Source: Trichoplusia ni
Lineage: Eukaryota; Arthropoda; Insecta; Lepidoptera; Noctuidae
Length of the DNA stretch: 64,000 bases
Reading direction: 5' to 3'
Assembly (NCBI RefSeq): GCF_003590095.1
Contig: NC_039483.1
Location: 17,236,001 to 17,300,000, forward strand
Below, one piece after another: positions 11,929 to 25,700 of this stretch. How positions within the stretch are numbered: the stretch's first letter is position 1; each line of letters begins with the position of its first letter. The notes under the pieces were generated by a model. The model ran no database searches. It had not been told where the DNA came from and worked only from the letters and a program-made list of their open reading frames with translations. Both the position numbers and the translations under genes were made by a program.

Positions 11929-14900
11929 TCATAGGTATTGCTCAATAGGTGCGTAGTCGACGTTGCCGCGCACGCCGTAGTTCAGCCCGCGGCCGCCAGG
12001 TGCCGCTTGCTGTCTAAAGAACTCTGCGACATTGCCACTCATACTGCCGTAGGGGATGCCTCCTGAAAATATAATTAAAGGTAATATATAATGGGTACAT
12101 TGCATGTGATTATTTAACAAAACATTATTTTTAAATTCAGAAGTGTAATAAAAAACCTCTTTTTCCATCCCGGCACACATTATTTTAAACTTCGAATCAT
12201 AGGATTGTGTCTCAATTCTTTTCATATTGTAATTCATTTACGATTTTTAAATATTATGAAATCTTAAACATAGTCAAGTAATGAACTTAAAGCAACTCAA
12301 CAATCATAAACTCGAGGAATGTATAAATAATTCATAAATTGCATTATTTTCATGAATATCTTGGTAATATTTTCTATTATTTATGAAAATTTATTTAAAT
12401 GGTTTCCACCAAATCGTACATTAATGAAGCAAACGTTTTGCAAGAAAATAAAAATGTAAACTGTGAGGGGTATTCGGTCAAGATTAATGAAAAACAATTG
12501 CTGTATAAATATAATAAAATGGAAAGGGCTTTGTCGACAATTTTGGAATTTGTCAAAGAATTGTTAACCGGTTTCCCAATCCTCACGACATTAGAAAAAA
12601 ATCCCTAGAGCGCGAGTCGCTTATAATAAAGAAAAATAATAAAGATCACCAATCGCCAAACTCATTAAAAAATTACCCAATCTTGTAACAAAATATGTTT
12701 TTGAAAGTTTAAAAATAAAAGACAAAATAAGTCTTCATTTATTTTGTATTTTCTTCTTAACATTTGTGTCATGAAACGTTACAAGAGTTTATTTAACCTT
12801 CCGATAACTACGCGTCATAATGTGAAATGCTATTAATAATTATTATGCTTACCATAAGACAGTCCAGGTCCCGGCAGAGGGATGGTTTCACCGCTGTCAG
12901 GTCTTGCGTGCACCTGCAGGAGCAGTGCGAATACAGCAAGAACGAAAACCTGGAAATGTTTAATAGAATATTTTAGTAAAATGTAGAGCCATGCTGGCGT
13001 CACTGGCGTGTAAAGGGTATGAATAATGAAATTTTTTTAGTAGCCCGTAGGGATCCCACTGCTGGGCAAGGGCCTCTTCCAAACATTTGGGAGGAATTGC
13101 CATAATCGCCACGCTTGGCAGGCGGGTTGGCGATCGCAGTAAGATGTCAAACGGTTCAGAGACGCTGCTGTCCGTCTTCTGTGTTCCTTTATTCCCTTAG
13201 TCGCCTTTTACGACACCCACGGGATGAAATGGGTTGGTACTGTTCGCCGCCGGCACCACACAGCTTGATGCACACAGCAATGATGAAATTAGGGAATATT
13301 ATTATGTCGGAGTTCAAAAAACCCCTACACCATGTAGCAATCCTGCGTAAAAAGTAAAAGGAAAATGAAGAGTCAAAAAGATTCTATACCATTGGGATTG
13401 TGGTAAGAAGTCAGTCTAAAACAATTCATTATTTTTTTATCTATAAACACACTACCATCCTTAACACAGCCTTCTGCTAGATACAAGCCTCTTCCCACAT
13501 AGAGATGGTTTGAGTATTGATCAACATTATAGACATTAAGTTAAAAACATAAAAAAATTGAATGAGAAGGCACTATCAACTAAAAATATTCACTGACTAA
13601 AAAACATTGAGGGACAGTTTGTAATTCGTGAGTATTAATCAAAACAACATTTTTATACCTAATGACATAAGTGGCCAAATTATTTTAAGGAAGTAAATAT
13701 ATCCGGAATGTGGTTTAAGGTTTATTAATTAAGGAGTTTATTGCTGAAGGCTGGTCGCTGCAGTTTAAGAAGTAGAGGTCAAAATGCCGGCAGCAAACAT
13801 TTTTTGCATCGGTATAATTGCTTGTCATTTTGAACGCCTAGGTTTATAAATGTTAACCAGTATGTTATAAACAAAATTAAAGCTTCTAGATCTTGATTAT
13901 ATTTCGATTTTTGTTTTGTAGTAAGTACTTAATATTGCTTAATTTCATTTTTTACATGAAAAAATTTGAATTTGTGGAACTGCTTAGTAAAATTCGCTTT
14001 GAAACTAAAATGGTTATTGTTTTCTTCAATCATTCACTGTTCTGTATGTGTTTTATTTAGATTTCTGGCAGAATAGAAGTATAATTGAACAATATTACCA
14101 GAAAATCGATAAATCGTGGTTAAACATTGATAATGTGTTACTACTAAGGACAAAGAATAATTACGGTCATTACCTCGCCTTAAACAAAGAACAGCTGACA
14201 TTTACGAAGTACTCAACACGCATGCGCACAAACGCAACTATGCAGTTTTGTACAACTTGTTTTGTTTATATCCGTGATGGTTAATACGGAAAGGTTAGGT
14301 ATATGCAGACAATATGAAGGACAAGACATTCGAGGGGAATAATATGATTGAGTAAGGAGAGCTGACTGCCATGGTATATGTCTCATAGTTTGCTGGTTGG
14401 TTAGGTAGGTGATATGGTTCCAAAAATGCCAAATTACACTTAAAATGTGTAGTCATAAATAATGGCTGAACACAGTAGAATATGCAGAACTTTAAGAAAG
14501 AAACCACCACATATAAATAACGATGCCAAAATAAATAAAACATTAATTAGTGCTTTTAAATTCGTAATGCGAGATGGAAATAAAATACTTATTTGTGGTC
14601 AATGGCAGGCCACTACTGACCCAAATTCTAAGTAACAGTATGTTTAAATAAATTAATATCCATATATTATGAATAAAGAGTTTGTTCATTTGTTTCATAA
14701 ATGCCTTAAGATCACTAGTTTATGGGTTGAAATGGAATGAAATAATTTATTCTGCACATAGGATAGACGTCATCACATTAACATGTCATGTTTAGCTGTC
14801 TGGAAACAACATTTGAGTATACCCTTTTTTTATTTTTTGTTAAGGCGGCGGAATCCTCATGGACATCCACTCCCTCGGGGTAGAAAATGTCAGGCTGACT

Positions 14901-17380
14901 AAACCTCAACCGCCGTGCTACGTCATCCACGTTTTTGCGTCGGTGTATGGCAATGCGTTGCAATCTTTCATATACTCAATCAGGCTGCCCTGAGAAGAAA
15001 AGCTACAAACACAGGTTCGAATTATTATCATGTCTCAAAGCCAAAAGAAAAAAAAGTTATTCACTAGGCAGTGTAAAACCATTACCTAAGCCCTAGTTAA
15101 CCAATAAGGCACACGTTAACTCACGTAACATTAATCATGTGAACTTGATCTTGGTCCGCTTATGTCACAACCTTGTGCCAAGGTCCAATAGACCTGCTCG
15201 CCATGTGCACTAGCAACTAGACCAGCAGGAAGTCTGATAACGGAACTGATTTGTTTTAGGCATTTTGGAGGTTGGTGAGATTTCGATTCGTAGTTAGATT
15301 TATTGCCTTCGATGGTAGACGAGATTGGTACAGCTGAGGGTTAGCGCTAAGCTAGGCTTGTGAACTTAGGCCGTAAAATGTTAAGAAAGGAGATAGAGAT
15401 AAGAGATAGATTGCGATTGAGATTGCATTAAAGTTAAATCATTTGGCTAACTATCGTGAATAGTATAGTTAGATAGTACTAAGTTTTCCGAGGCCTTGTC
15501 TACTATCAGTTCCTTAAAGTAATTCGTATGCCAGAAAAGGCTTTGTAAAGGATAGGTTGCTTTATAAAGCTAATAAGGCGATTCAACAACAATGTTTTTA
15601 CAAAACTGTCTTTTTTATTAATAAAAATATTTCTCAGAGCGAGATAAAAAATTTCATTAATGGCCGAAAGCAAAACGCATTAAAAAGGTACTTCACAAAA
15701 CTTAACGGAACTTGTTAAAGTATACAAAATTGAGAACTTACATAATACTTAATAAAATAAATGCCGTAATCACGCATAATACATACATATTTATATGGAA
15801 AATTATTAAATCACTTAATGTAATCATTAGTGAAAGCGGCCTTATAAAGTATTTAATTACATAGTACGTAATAATAAGCAAGTTATCAAGTTTTAAAAAC
15901 ACGAAAACGGATACGCTATTTGTTTTGTCACGAGAGAATATTTTGAATTTTGATATAACATAGTGTAATGTAATATTTTAAAAGCCTATTACGCGAAGCT
16001 TCATATAAATCTTCACTGATTGAGTAGAGGTAGGCGTTTTGTTATCAAGTTTATAGATGTAGAGTTTGAGTAGCTTGGTTTTGTTATATTTTATGGTTCT
16101 AGGTTCGAATTTAAACGATCCATGGAAAGTTTTTAAAACTTATTTCAGTAGCTTTCTATTCTGGACAATATGGAAAAATAAATGAATTCGAAGAATTTCG
16201 GAGCTAGAAATTTAATTTTCTCCAGACCTTTTTGTAAAGGAAGAAGCATACGTCCATGAAGAAAGTATATAGTAAACTTCATTGTAATGCTTATCATTCG
16301 TCAATTTTCAAAAAAATAATATATTACATTTTCGCTTCATATTAGTTATGCCTACTTCAATAAAACTTAGCAAAATCCACTAAGGCACGCTAAACGATAC
16401 CTCACCACAAACGCTCGTAATTTCAAACCCTTTCACTACATTCATAAACTGCGATAATTTGTTAAAATGTAGGTCTACAATCTACATAATACGCAAGGTA
16501 TTAATATAAACGGCATTGGCCTCAGCAGGTAATCATACATATTATTATATGAAGTATAAAATATCACGTAGGTATATGAAGCCGAGCATGTGATCGGCCT
16601 TTCATTACGTTGGAGTCAATTCAGTGACGTCATTGGGATACTAAGAAGCCTACTGCAGTTAAGGACTGACGGGTTAAAAGATTGTTTAAGAAGGGATGCT
16701 GAATATTTAAGTATGCTTGACGCATCTAATAGTTGTTGGCCTGAAAGTACCTATACTTATTACATTGTTTTATTTATCTCTGATAATACTTTAAAATTCT
16801 CAATGGTGTTCTGCAATAATAGATAATGCTATAGCTTTGATGGAAGCAAAATTAAAAAGCATTGAATATTGAAAGTTTTCTTTCCCGCTCGAATACCTAT
16901 TTGATAAAGAGCCAAGACAGTTTAAAAACCTTAAGTTAGACATTTTTTTTTAATTAAACTTTTATATTTTTCGTAACTTCCATACAGAAATAGACATTGC
17001 TTTCAATTAGGATGAATTGTGAAATGACCCATAACCAAGCCTATGGCAAAATGAAACGTTCACTTAATCACTGATAACGAATTAATTGGCGATGTTCAGA
17101 AAACATTCATTTTAAGTTAATGGTCTTTTGCCAGGTAGTGTGATTTGACAAGAGTCAAGGGCCTACCCACCCCCTAGGTCTAAGTACTTCAAAGGTCAAG
17201 AGTCGGAATTATTTACTGGAGATACTCAAAGGCTAAGCTTATACAAAAGTTCTCAACACAGCCATTACCCATAAAACCTATCAAAATACCAGAAGCTTCC
17301 TTTTTTAAATTACAATTTGTACAATGTAGGCACAAGATAATAACAAACAAACAAAAGCGACTCACCCGCAAACAAATCAT
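11929..17380 (-). CDS. Small secreted peptide of unknown function, 3 exons, 81 aa
   Basis: Coding exons are 17366-17380 (MICLR, donor GTGAGT), 12853-12949 (acceptor TTCCAG, donor GTAAGC) and 11929-12062 (acceptor TTTCAG, stop TGA at 11929-11931). Phases are 0 and 1 and the frame stays open across both junctions (15+97+134 = 246 nt). The protein starts MICLRVFVLAVFALLLQVHA, a signal peptide that should be cleaved after Ala20. The mature chain of about 61 residues is Gly/Pro-rich (PLPGPGLSYGGIPYG, then AAPGGRGLNYG) and ends IEQYL. It has no cysteine and no domain I recognise. The first exon holds only signal-peptide codons, as in insect cuticle genes. A TATA box lies upstream. The first intron (12950-17365) crosses the left edge of the duplicated segment, so exon 1 occurs again at 32750-32764 without the other exons. 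Confidence 0.75.
13040..13280 (-). repeat. LINE (RTE-like) 3' fragment
   Basis: Begins with CCCACTGCTGGGCAAGGGCC, the reverse complement of the 'GGCC-TTGCCCAGCAGTGGG' end common in lepidopteran LINEs. It continues with CCCTTAGTCGCCTTTTACGA and ACACCCACGGGATGAAATGG, also typical. The sense strand is therefore minus. Confidence 0.6.
14820..14965 (-). repeat. Retrotransposon 3' fragment with A-rich tail
   Basis: On the minus strand a GC-richer block (GCACGGCGGTTGAGGTTTAG, then GAGTGGATGTCCATGAGGAT) runs into an A-rich stretch near 14825-14840, as expected for an inserted 3' end. Family not determined. Confidence 0.45.
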
Positions 17381-17430
17381 GATGGCTACAGAAACAGTGC
17401 TTTAGTGCGCGCGCCGCGATACCGCCTCTA

Positions 17431-17438
17431 TTTATATA
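17431..17438 (-). promoter_or_regulatory. TATA box of the 81-aa peptide gene
   Basis: TATATAAA on the minus strand about 50 bases before the ATG at 17380, in a locally GC-rich stretch (GCGGCGCGCGC). In the second assembly copy the same box has lost one A. Confidence 0.65.
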
Positions 17439-19094
17439 GCCACAGTGACCGTCAAACGTTCGTGTAAATACGCAAAGCCTTTACGATAAACATTAATCTA
17501 TACCGGTTGTCAAATTGAGATAAACAAAGACAGCTGATGTGTGTAGGAAACTGACAAATGTTTAGGTCAATACAAAGCCTTTTTGATATGCTGTTGAAGG
17601 AAGGTTTAGTCTGAAAATATTCATGCCTTAAGGAGTCATACGATATCATCGGATGGAAATCCGCGAATCTAAGCGAATCTTAAAATCATATGGTATTGCA
17701 ATAAAAATGTTTAAAGCTTAGTTACCTTCTTTTTCCAAATAATTAACTAATAAGCTACATTTTCAGATACGTGAAGTTAACCTATGAGGAAAACAACACA
17801 GGAAACCTAACATTACCTAACCTCACAATACGACGAAAAAAATTTAAGATACATACCAAAAAATTTGGTCCAAGCAAATCTCCTGTTTTCGTCGAAACAT
17901 TGCGAGATATACAAACACAACAACACCTGTACTTACGCCTCGCAAAATCCAAGCAACGCGCCACCACTCATAGTTTTAGTCAAACGAACTTTCAAACCAT
18001 TCAATCAATATCACTGAAGATATTATGTAGCAGTTTCAATCCATATCCATAGATGGCGCTGTAGCAAATTTTCCTATCCAATGAAACGTCGACGGTAAGT
18101 TAATCCGAAACCCAACTGAACGATATAAAATTTTTGGTCCTATTCTATTCTAGTTATTGTAAAAAAAACGAGCAACGAAATACAATTAACGGTAGACGTG
18201 GTTTCAGTCCATTTTCAAATTAGTTACTGTAAAAAAACTCGTTTTCCTTGACTCGGAGTTTCCAATGTTTGTCAACAATCATTTGATAGTTACTAAATGC
18301 AAATCAAACTATATTGGTTTTGGTGCAAAAAAATTGTGCTAACTACCTAAATCAGTTATTACTAAAATATGATGCAAGGGAGGTGACAAAGATCGGATCC
18401 GTTTAGCGTACCTGGTACCAAACTTAATTTTGTAGACTTGTCACAGTTTACACGAAAAACCAGAGTACCGTTTTTAATAAATAACATCAATTTCGTTATT
18501 GCACGTTTGTTTCCTGCACCCTATTTGTGGGCAGGGAACCTTCAATGTTGCGAATTCGACTCGCACTTGACAAATTCAAATTACAAAACTTTTAAATAAA
18601 AATGTCGTACGCACTCAACGTCATCCATATATAGGTATAATCATGGCATAAAATAGAATCAGTTTTCATGTGTACAATAATTTTAACAATTTTCTATAAA
18701 TCATATTCCACAGGCCTCGTCCTCTTTAGGAAGGTTTGAGCATTAATTTTTCAATTGTTCATTGAACTACCCATCCTATTTACACAACCAATCATAACAA
18801 AAACCAAAAGAAGTCGAAGCCTAAAGTAAATAATTAAGAAAACAATAAAACAATTCGGAGGCTACCGTGACCAATCGAAGGGAAGTCAATAGCTGTGACC
18901 GAGTCAACACCATGGTTTGTGAGGTTTTCTTTTTAGAAACTTGGTTATAGCAACATAATTTAAAATGAGTGATTTTTTGAACTTTTATGGACGTTTTTAA
19001 AATGTTTGAGTATTTTTAATAGTTAAACAATTTATTAAATATTTAATTATTCATTTAAAAAAAATGTTTGTGTTTACAAACATACAAATGATAT

Positions 19095-19226
19095 GCACAA
19101 AGACACCCAGACAAGCATTCGTGGATCACACAAATGCTTGTCCTATGCGGGGATCGAAGCCGAGACACAACGCGCACATTGGATTTAGCCTGGTGCAACA
19201 ACCACTCGGGTATCCGTGCGGTCTAC
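19095..19226 (-). repeat. tRNA-derived SINE
   Basis: On the minus strand an A-box-like ACCCGAGTGGTTG is followed by a B box GGCTTCGATCC. The tail contains the inverted pair CAAGCATT...AATGCTTG. The duplicated copy lies at about 34470-34601. Confidence 0.55.
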
Positions 19227-19837
19227 AATTAAAACGAGTTAACTTGTAACACTTGCTGCATTTGAATTGTAAAGAATAGTGTATCAGTGCAAAATAAGCC
19301 GTACTGAAAATGCGAAACAACTTGAATACAAAAAAATAAGTCATGTTACTTACACTTTAAAACAAAGTTTGAATGTAAATACATCATCAACTTAATGGAT
19401 TTACTATGATTATGGAAGTGTGACGGCGCAATAAAAGACGAGGAGTGGAGTATCTTTCTTAGATAATATTACTTTAAGGCCCGGTGGCCTCTTTCGGTAT
19501 ATTATACGAGTATGTTCACCACCTATGAGTAAACATAAACTTTTCGTCTTTGCCGGAAAATCACGTATGCCAGTTTATGTTTTGATTATTCAAGAATAAT
19601 GAATGAATGCTTATATTATTCATCTCTTCCCCCGATTGTCTATTTAGCGATTGTTATTTAAATCGAATTATTTATTTTTCGCTATGGTAGTTTCCGCGGT
19701 TATTCGACATTTACTGGAAGACAATTGCTATCGAATTTATTGATCGTTCCCAACTATTACTTAACCTCGTTTTGATTTTGTTTGTTTAAGTGATTAAAAA
19801 TAAATCATCTGTGAAAAAAACATTTGTCTAAATATAT

Positions 19838-19940
19838 TATCATGGTTCAAAAGATACAACTGGGCGACACATAAACAGATAGACGGATAGACAGACGGAC
19901 GGTAAGACGAACAGACAAGATTAATCTCTTCGTAGAGTCT
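19838..19940 (+). repeat. Decayed 'GACAGACGG' interspersed repeat
   Basis: ATGGTTCAAAAGATACAACT followed by AGACGGATAGACAGACGGAC matches the pattern of a common lepidopteran repeat (GGTTCATGAGATACAG...GACAGACGGACAG). A better preserved relative is at 53585-53700 and the duplicate is at about 35213-35315. Confidence 0.45.
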
Positions 19941-22706
19941 CGACAATTTAGAAAAAACGGTCAGTCTGAACTGTCTATTGCAAAATATTTTTTTATACAC
20001 AATGCAAAAGATATTACAATAACTTCGAACAACAATAAAAACATCAAACAAAAAGCAATATTTAGCTTCAGTTTCCTAACCATATCATAATCGATCTCAG
20101 GCCTATCGACCTAGACCCTGGACCATTGGGAAATTATGAAAATATTGAGAAACGTCTAGATTATTCTCATGGAAGAACTCTTTTCTTGACAGTGGGTTAG
20201 GATAGATATGATACGTATGGTGATAAATGATTTGTTGTTTTTTAGAATACTCGCTATTAACTAAAATTGCACCATGTACTGTTGTCGATTGTGATGTACA
20301 ATCCAGAATCCAGCTATCTTACTCAGACTACCACGGCAAACTATAGGACTAGACCTCTGCCAATTTGCATCACAACGCCTTTTGCACAATAAAAACAAAA
20401 TATTTTTTTTCCTTTTCTTGGAGATGAGTGATATTTGGAAGATTAAAATTCATCTTACCAATTCTAAGTTCTTTTTTCTATTCTGCCCTTCAAAAATAAT
20501 ACCAAAAATGGAACACGGAACGCAAATAAAGTGTCCGTTTAAAATTACGTCAACGAACCGTCGAATGCTCCATTTAGCGATTGCAGGCTCATTACATAAA
20601 TGTGCTAGCGGTAACCCCTCGCTGAATTTCACAAACTTACCATTGAATTGTTACCGACATTGCGCTGTTGATAAATCACTCCAATTTCCAACAATTAGAT
20701 ACGATTCAGAATATTCGTTATCAATGTTGCTTAATTAGTGAACCGTGCTGTTCGAGATTGATGAAAATGCTTGAAAAAATGCGTCCGTTTCAATTTGTCG
20801 ATCTCTCTGAACAATGTTACAAATTTTAATGACTGCTGTATTACACGATATTTAAGTTCGTTATTAAGAAAAATTGATGACTGCAAAACTACAAAAGCGT
20901 ATCCACACAAAGTAAAGACTAGCTATCAGTTCACTTAAAAAAAAAATACAATTAACACATAGTATTTAAATTATATTCGTTGCATATCTGTTTCAACCAT
21001 ATCGGCTTCTTGCTTCGTATTTGCTTGGCTCTAATTAAAACAAATACTGTGGTCAAACAGATAATATTTTACATTGACAGGACTAGCCTTTCGCCTCGCA
21101 TTATAACCGCTCTACATGTCGACATAGGACTTGTACAAATTAATACTCAAACCCGCTTTAATTTTAAGTTAAACTAGTATAATTTAAAGTTGTCAGGCTG
21201 TAAATGCACTTTAGAATTAAATCCATTTTAACAGCTAGGGCTGGTCAAAATCTCTGTCATCTAGAAGTAACTTTTGAGTTGTATTTTTTTAATTATGCTC
21301 AATTTTAATCCGTGTTTGTAGCGGTTTTTTATCTTTTGCGACAAATATTTTTTTGCTTTCTTTTTCCATTCGCCGATTCATTTATAACAACCGCGTTTTG
21401 TTAAAAAGAAACGTAAAATTATTTAAATTGTCCGATAAAGTAAAAAATACATTGATTTTATTTTATTTTCCTGTTAAATATAAAACTTATATAAGCTACG
21501 CCAATGTTATTATCCCTATATAAACAACTCTTACATTGCAATATTTTGGTCAACAAATTCATCGGAGTTCGTAAACCGGTAATTTTGATATACGCACCGA
21601 GACTATTTCGCCATCGCCATGCCCGGATTGCCCAACCACAGATAATAACTACCTGTACTGACCACACTAGTTTAGCGAAAGGTACACCAAGGAAATTCAA
21701 AATTCCATGTCAAACAATTAATACAGTTCGTAGCCAGTCATATTTTTACCCGTAGTTTCAATAGTGCAGTCATATGGTAAGTATCCCAGGTAAATAAAAA
21801 CATAGTTGAAAATTAACAACAGAAAAGACATCAACGAGATAAAAATGAAACACTTAAATGTGTTCTCCGTACACCTTATTAAACAAGTAAATGAATGACT
21901 ATGTGAAATTAAGATAAAATAAAAATATTGATTTTATTTTATTCATGGGTTTTTTTCTGTCATTAAGGTCCATAAAGGCCTAAAGGTTAACGGCACTGCC
22001 TACCTCTTACCATTCAATACCTAAATACTGTTACGCAATATGCGATACAATTATACAACATTGTAGTTCGGTCTCAAAGCTACTGAAATCTAAACAGCTG
22101 ATAAATCATGCGTTTTCACGTAACATACCTTTGGCAGCATCCGGCAGTCTTTGTCCCAGACGTTAGCAATTTATCAGTTTCGTTATCTTTCATGTACCTT
22201 TTTTCTTAATTTCTCCATTCAACTGAATTTAGGTGTAAGTGATAAGAGGGGATAGAGGTTTTTTAAGTTTACTGCCGTAACATGAGATTTAAGATTTAAA
22301 GTTAGAACAATAAATTGTGCAAAATCACAATCAAATCACTTTCAATATTTTTTGTAAATCATAATATCATTCAAATAGCCATGAACTCTACTCCTGAGAA
22401 TGATAAATCCGTTAATTTTATTACTGAATTTTGCTCCTTATTAACATATTCTATATATGCTAATATTTTTAAAATACAAATATCTGTCACTCATAACTAT
22501 AACGTACTATTTTAATCACACGCCACCTCGTAATATATTTTTAGTTATCGCTGTGCGTCCATGACTGGAACCAAACGCTACAAACAAAGCGAACGGCCGC
22601 TAAGCAATCGGTCCGCGACGAACGACGAGGAGATAAAAACCGTTCGGTAGCCTATCGACCTGGTTCAGTCAACCGCCAGCCACCGCCGCGATCCGTGATG
22701 TGAACA

Positions 22707-25700
22707 ATGCACATGACCAAAGTCCCTCGTCTACTCCTAGTGCTTCTGTGTAGTGAACTGTGTGCGGCCATTAAGGTCCCAGTAACCTGGAACGATAGTG
22801 TAAAAAGTGAAGTGAAAAATGAACAGAATGTGGAATCACCCGTGGAAATATTCAATCCTCAAAATGTGCAAACCAGATCACATAACCAGCAACCTATCCC
22901 GATCGAATATTTTGAATATACGGCTCAGAAACCTAAATTTGCGACCGAAATAGCGGCGTTTCATGGCGTGAAAAATCCTGAACAAAATTATAAAGCGTAT
23001 CCTGTGCAGCCTTACACAGGTAAACAGAAACCTGTGTTGGGTGTTCACCACCTGTTAGATGAAGAAAGGCCGATCTATCATCCACTTCAAACTTACATAC
23101 ATCAAAATAAAGTGTTAAATAGATATGTTCATCCGACGTCTTCGGGCTATGAAATCTTCCACCCATATAAAGCTGAGGAGCCTGCATTGCAAACAATTTA
23201 CAGAGATCCTGTACTATCAAAAATCAGAAATGATATACAGGATAGTAAAAATAGACTACAAGCCTATGAACAGGCAGCCGGCGAGCCTCATATTTCAGCT
23301 GACGAATATTTAGAAAGTCCTGAAAAAACAGACAGAAAATTATTTCCACAAAAAAATGAACCAGCCCCTTATGAAATTCACAGACCTGAAAGAGTACCAG
23401 CTTATTACAGAGCACCGACCAGAGACCTTCACAGAGATCATGCACTAAACCAAAAATTCAGACACCCATGGAACCAACAAAATGTGAAAATAAGACCTGT
23501 ACATTACCTTCCTTTACATAAACACATAGGAAAGTTACGAAACAAACACGCGATGAAATATGACGATGAACATAATGAGTATCCTCAAGTTCCTGTTTCT
23601 GAAAATATTGAGAAGCTTCCTGAAGGTTATGATATATATGAAAAAGGTAAACAAAAATACACACAACTTAGAAATAATCTCGATGAATCGGTAAACAACA
23701 TTGTTCAAAAACATCATCCAGCTAACTATAAGACATTAGAACTTCAAAACAATAGTGATCATAAAAACGAACAAATTGATGAAGAATTTATACCTGTTAA
23801 AAATTACGCACAAGTAAGAAAAACTGAGACATATAAGCATTTGCCAAAAACTGCTGCCTTTGATGACGCAGAAACATATGAGGAAATTTTAAATGCACCA
23901 AGGCTACGCGAAGCTGTTAAGAGTACAAAGGCTCAAACCGTATACAGCGAAGAAGGTTATGAAGACTCTGCCTACGATCATGCTGGGAACAAAAACATGC
24001 TTCGGATCAAGAAGGTCACGGTGGTTTTCTAAAAGAACACGAAAATAGTGGTGGATTGTACAAAATACCCAGTGTAGCTGGTAAGTACCAAGACGGTGCA
24101 GGATCTGAGTACAGAGACAATACCGAACATGGTAAGGCATGGAACAGTAATGATAAAGATGAAGAGGAAGAAACAGAAGCTGAAGATTACTCAGAAATTG
24201 AACATGATGAATCTGTTGAAACCGATGCTTATAATGGCGATGATGCAGAGATTGGTAATCGAAATAAACGCGAAGGAGAGGCAGAAACCGAAATTGAAAC
24301 AAACAATGAAGACAACAATGATGATAGTAGTGAACTTAATCCTACAGCTCACGATAACGAATCAAATGATCCAGACACGGAACACGAAGTTGGTAAACGA
24401 GAAGTTAACTTTAAGGTACCAGAAATAGATTTGAATTCAACATTTATCATAAAATCACCTACAACTAAACATCATGAAAAGAAAAATGCACCGCTTCGAA
24501 AAAAAGAGAGTTTGAAGAATAAGTATCCATACTATTTTAAAAACTTAAAAGGTGTTCATAAAAATTCACCTTTAAGGTACGCTGAAAATTTAAAACTCAT
24601 ACCCAAAAAATCGAGGGGTGGGACGGAATTTTACGATTCAAGATCGAAACTACAATGTTCTGAGGTAGATGAAGACGTAGACCCTTTACCTGAAAAACTT
24701 AAAAATGGAGAAAACCCCACTAATGAGGATGAAGATGACGACGAGGAATCAAAAGCTAAAAGCTTCGATACCGTCAAACAAGTTCCACGCCTTGAAGGCC
24801 TCGGTGATAAAATCGATTGTTTCAAAGCAAAATATTTGGGAAAATCCTTTGGATAGTCCATTTTTCAAAGAAGACATTATATCGAACCCTGAACCAATTT
24901 TCGCTCCAAAATTGTCAACATTCCAACTGAAAAATACTAAAGGTGATACAGCTGAAGAATCTAAAGTAAATAAGGTTATTAGTGCTGCAGATATTTTTAG
25001 GGAAGATGCCAAGACAAATATTTTTGATTTACTGGATAAACTGAGGATTGATCAGAATAATTTACATGAAAACCTAAATAAATCAAGCTTAAAATTACAC
25101 ACTGCTCTGAATATAATTCCATTTAATAATGTTCAATCCAACAAAACAGAACATAGTGATGTTTATACTGATGTCCTTAAAAATATACAAAATTCCCAAG
25201 ATAAGTCTGAAGATATAGCTACAGTTCTATTAAATTCTGAAGTAGTGAAATCGAATGTAACTTACGATTCCTTTCAAAAAAGGGAAGATATTACTAAGAA
25301 GCCTCCACAGTTAAGAAAAAAAAGAGCAGCGCCATTTGTGTACGAGCCGTATAAAATAATAAGGGACGGTCAAGTTCAAGATTCCAAGAAAACAACTACA
25401 ACCAGCAATATCAGCCCATTGATTAAACAACTTCAGTCAAGTGGAGTAGCTGATCGAGTTTCAAGATCTAACAAAGACGATAAACTACCAAAAAAGTCTT
25501 TGAATAGTCGCACATATGTAGATATAGGCAGAAAAGCCAGAGCCAAACCTCAAGTTTACAATGGTTCTGACCATACTTTTGTAGATGTGAGTATAGATCA
25601 ACGTAGAGGTGAACCAAGGTATGAACTGAGACCTTCAAATCATAAAGCGGAGTACACACCAGTTGAAAACAAAAGAGCAATGTCCGTTGTAGCTTATAAT

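Larger units (their letters stand above)
12950..17365 (-). other. Intron 1 of the 81-aa peptide gene
   Basis: A 4.4-kb intron bounded by GTGAGT and TTCCAG. It holds two retrotransposon fragments (13040-13280 and 14820-14965) and otherwise AT-rich sequence. From 15715 on it lies inside the duplicated assembly segment. ORFs in it lack any coding support. Confidence 0.6.
17440..22600. other. Intergenic, no gene seen
   Basis: AT-rich sequence with chance ORFs only. It holds a tRNA-like SINE near 19.1-19.2 kb and a degraded 'GGTTCA-GATACA...GACAGACGG' repeat near 19.85 kb. The same content recurs at about 32.8-38.0 kb. Confidence 0.5.

Noticed and set aside
15170..15240. Sequence resembling a SINE A box (CTAGCAACTAGACCAGCAGG)
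   Set aside because: Only one short similarity and no B box at the right distance.
20382..20738. ORF of 118 codons, present twice (also 35756-36112)
   Set aside because: No signal peptide, conserved motif or coding-like composition. It appears twice only because of the assembly overlap.
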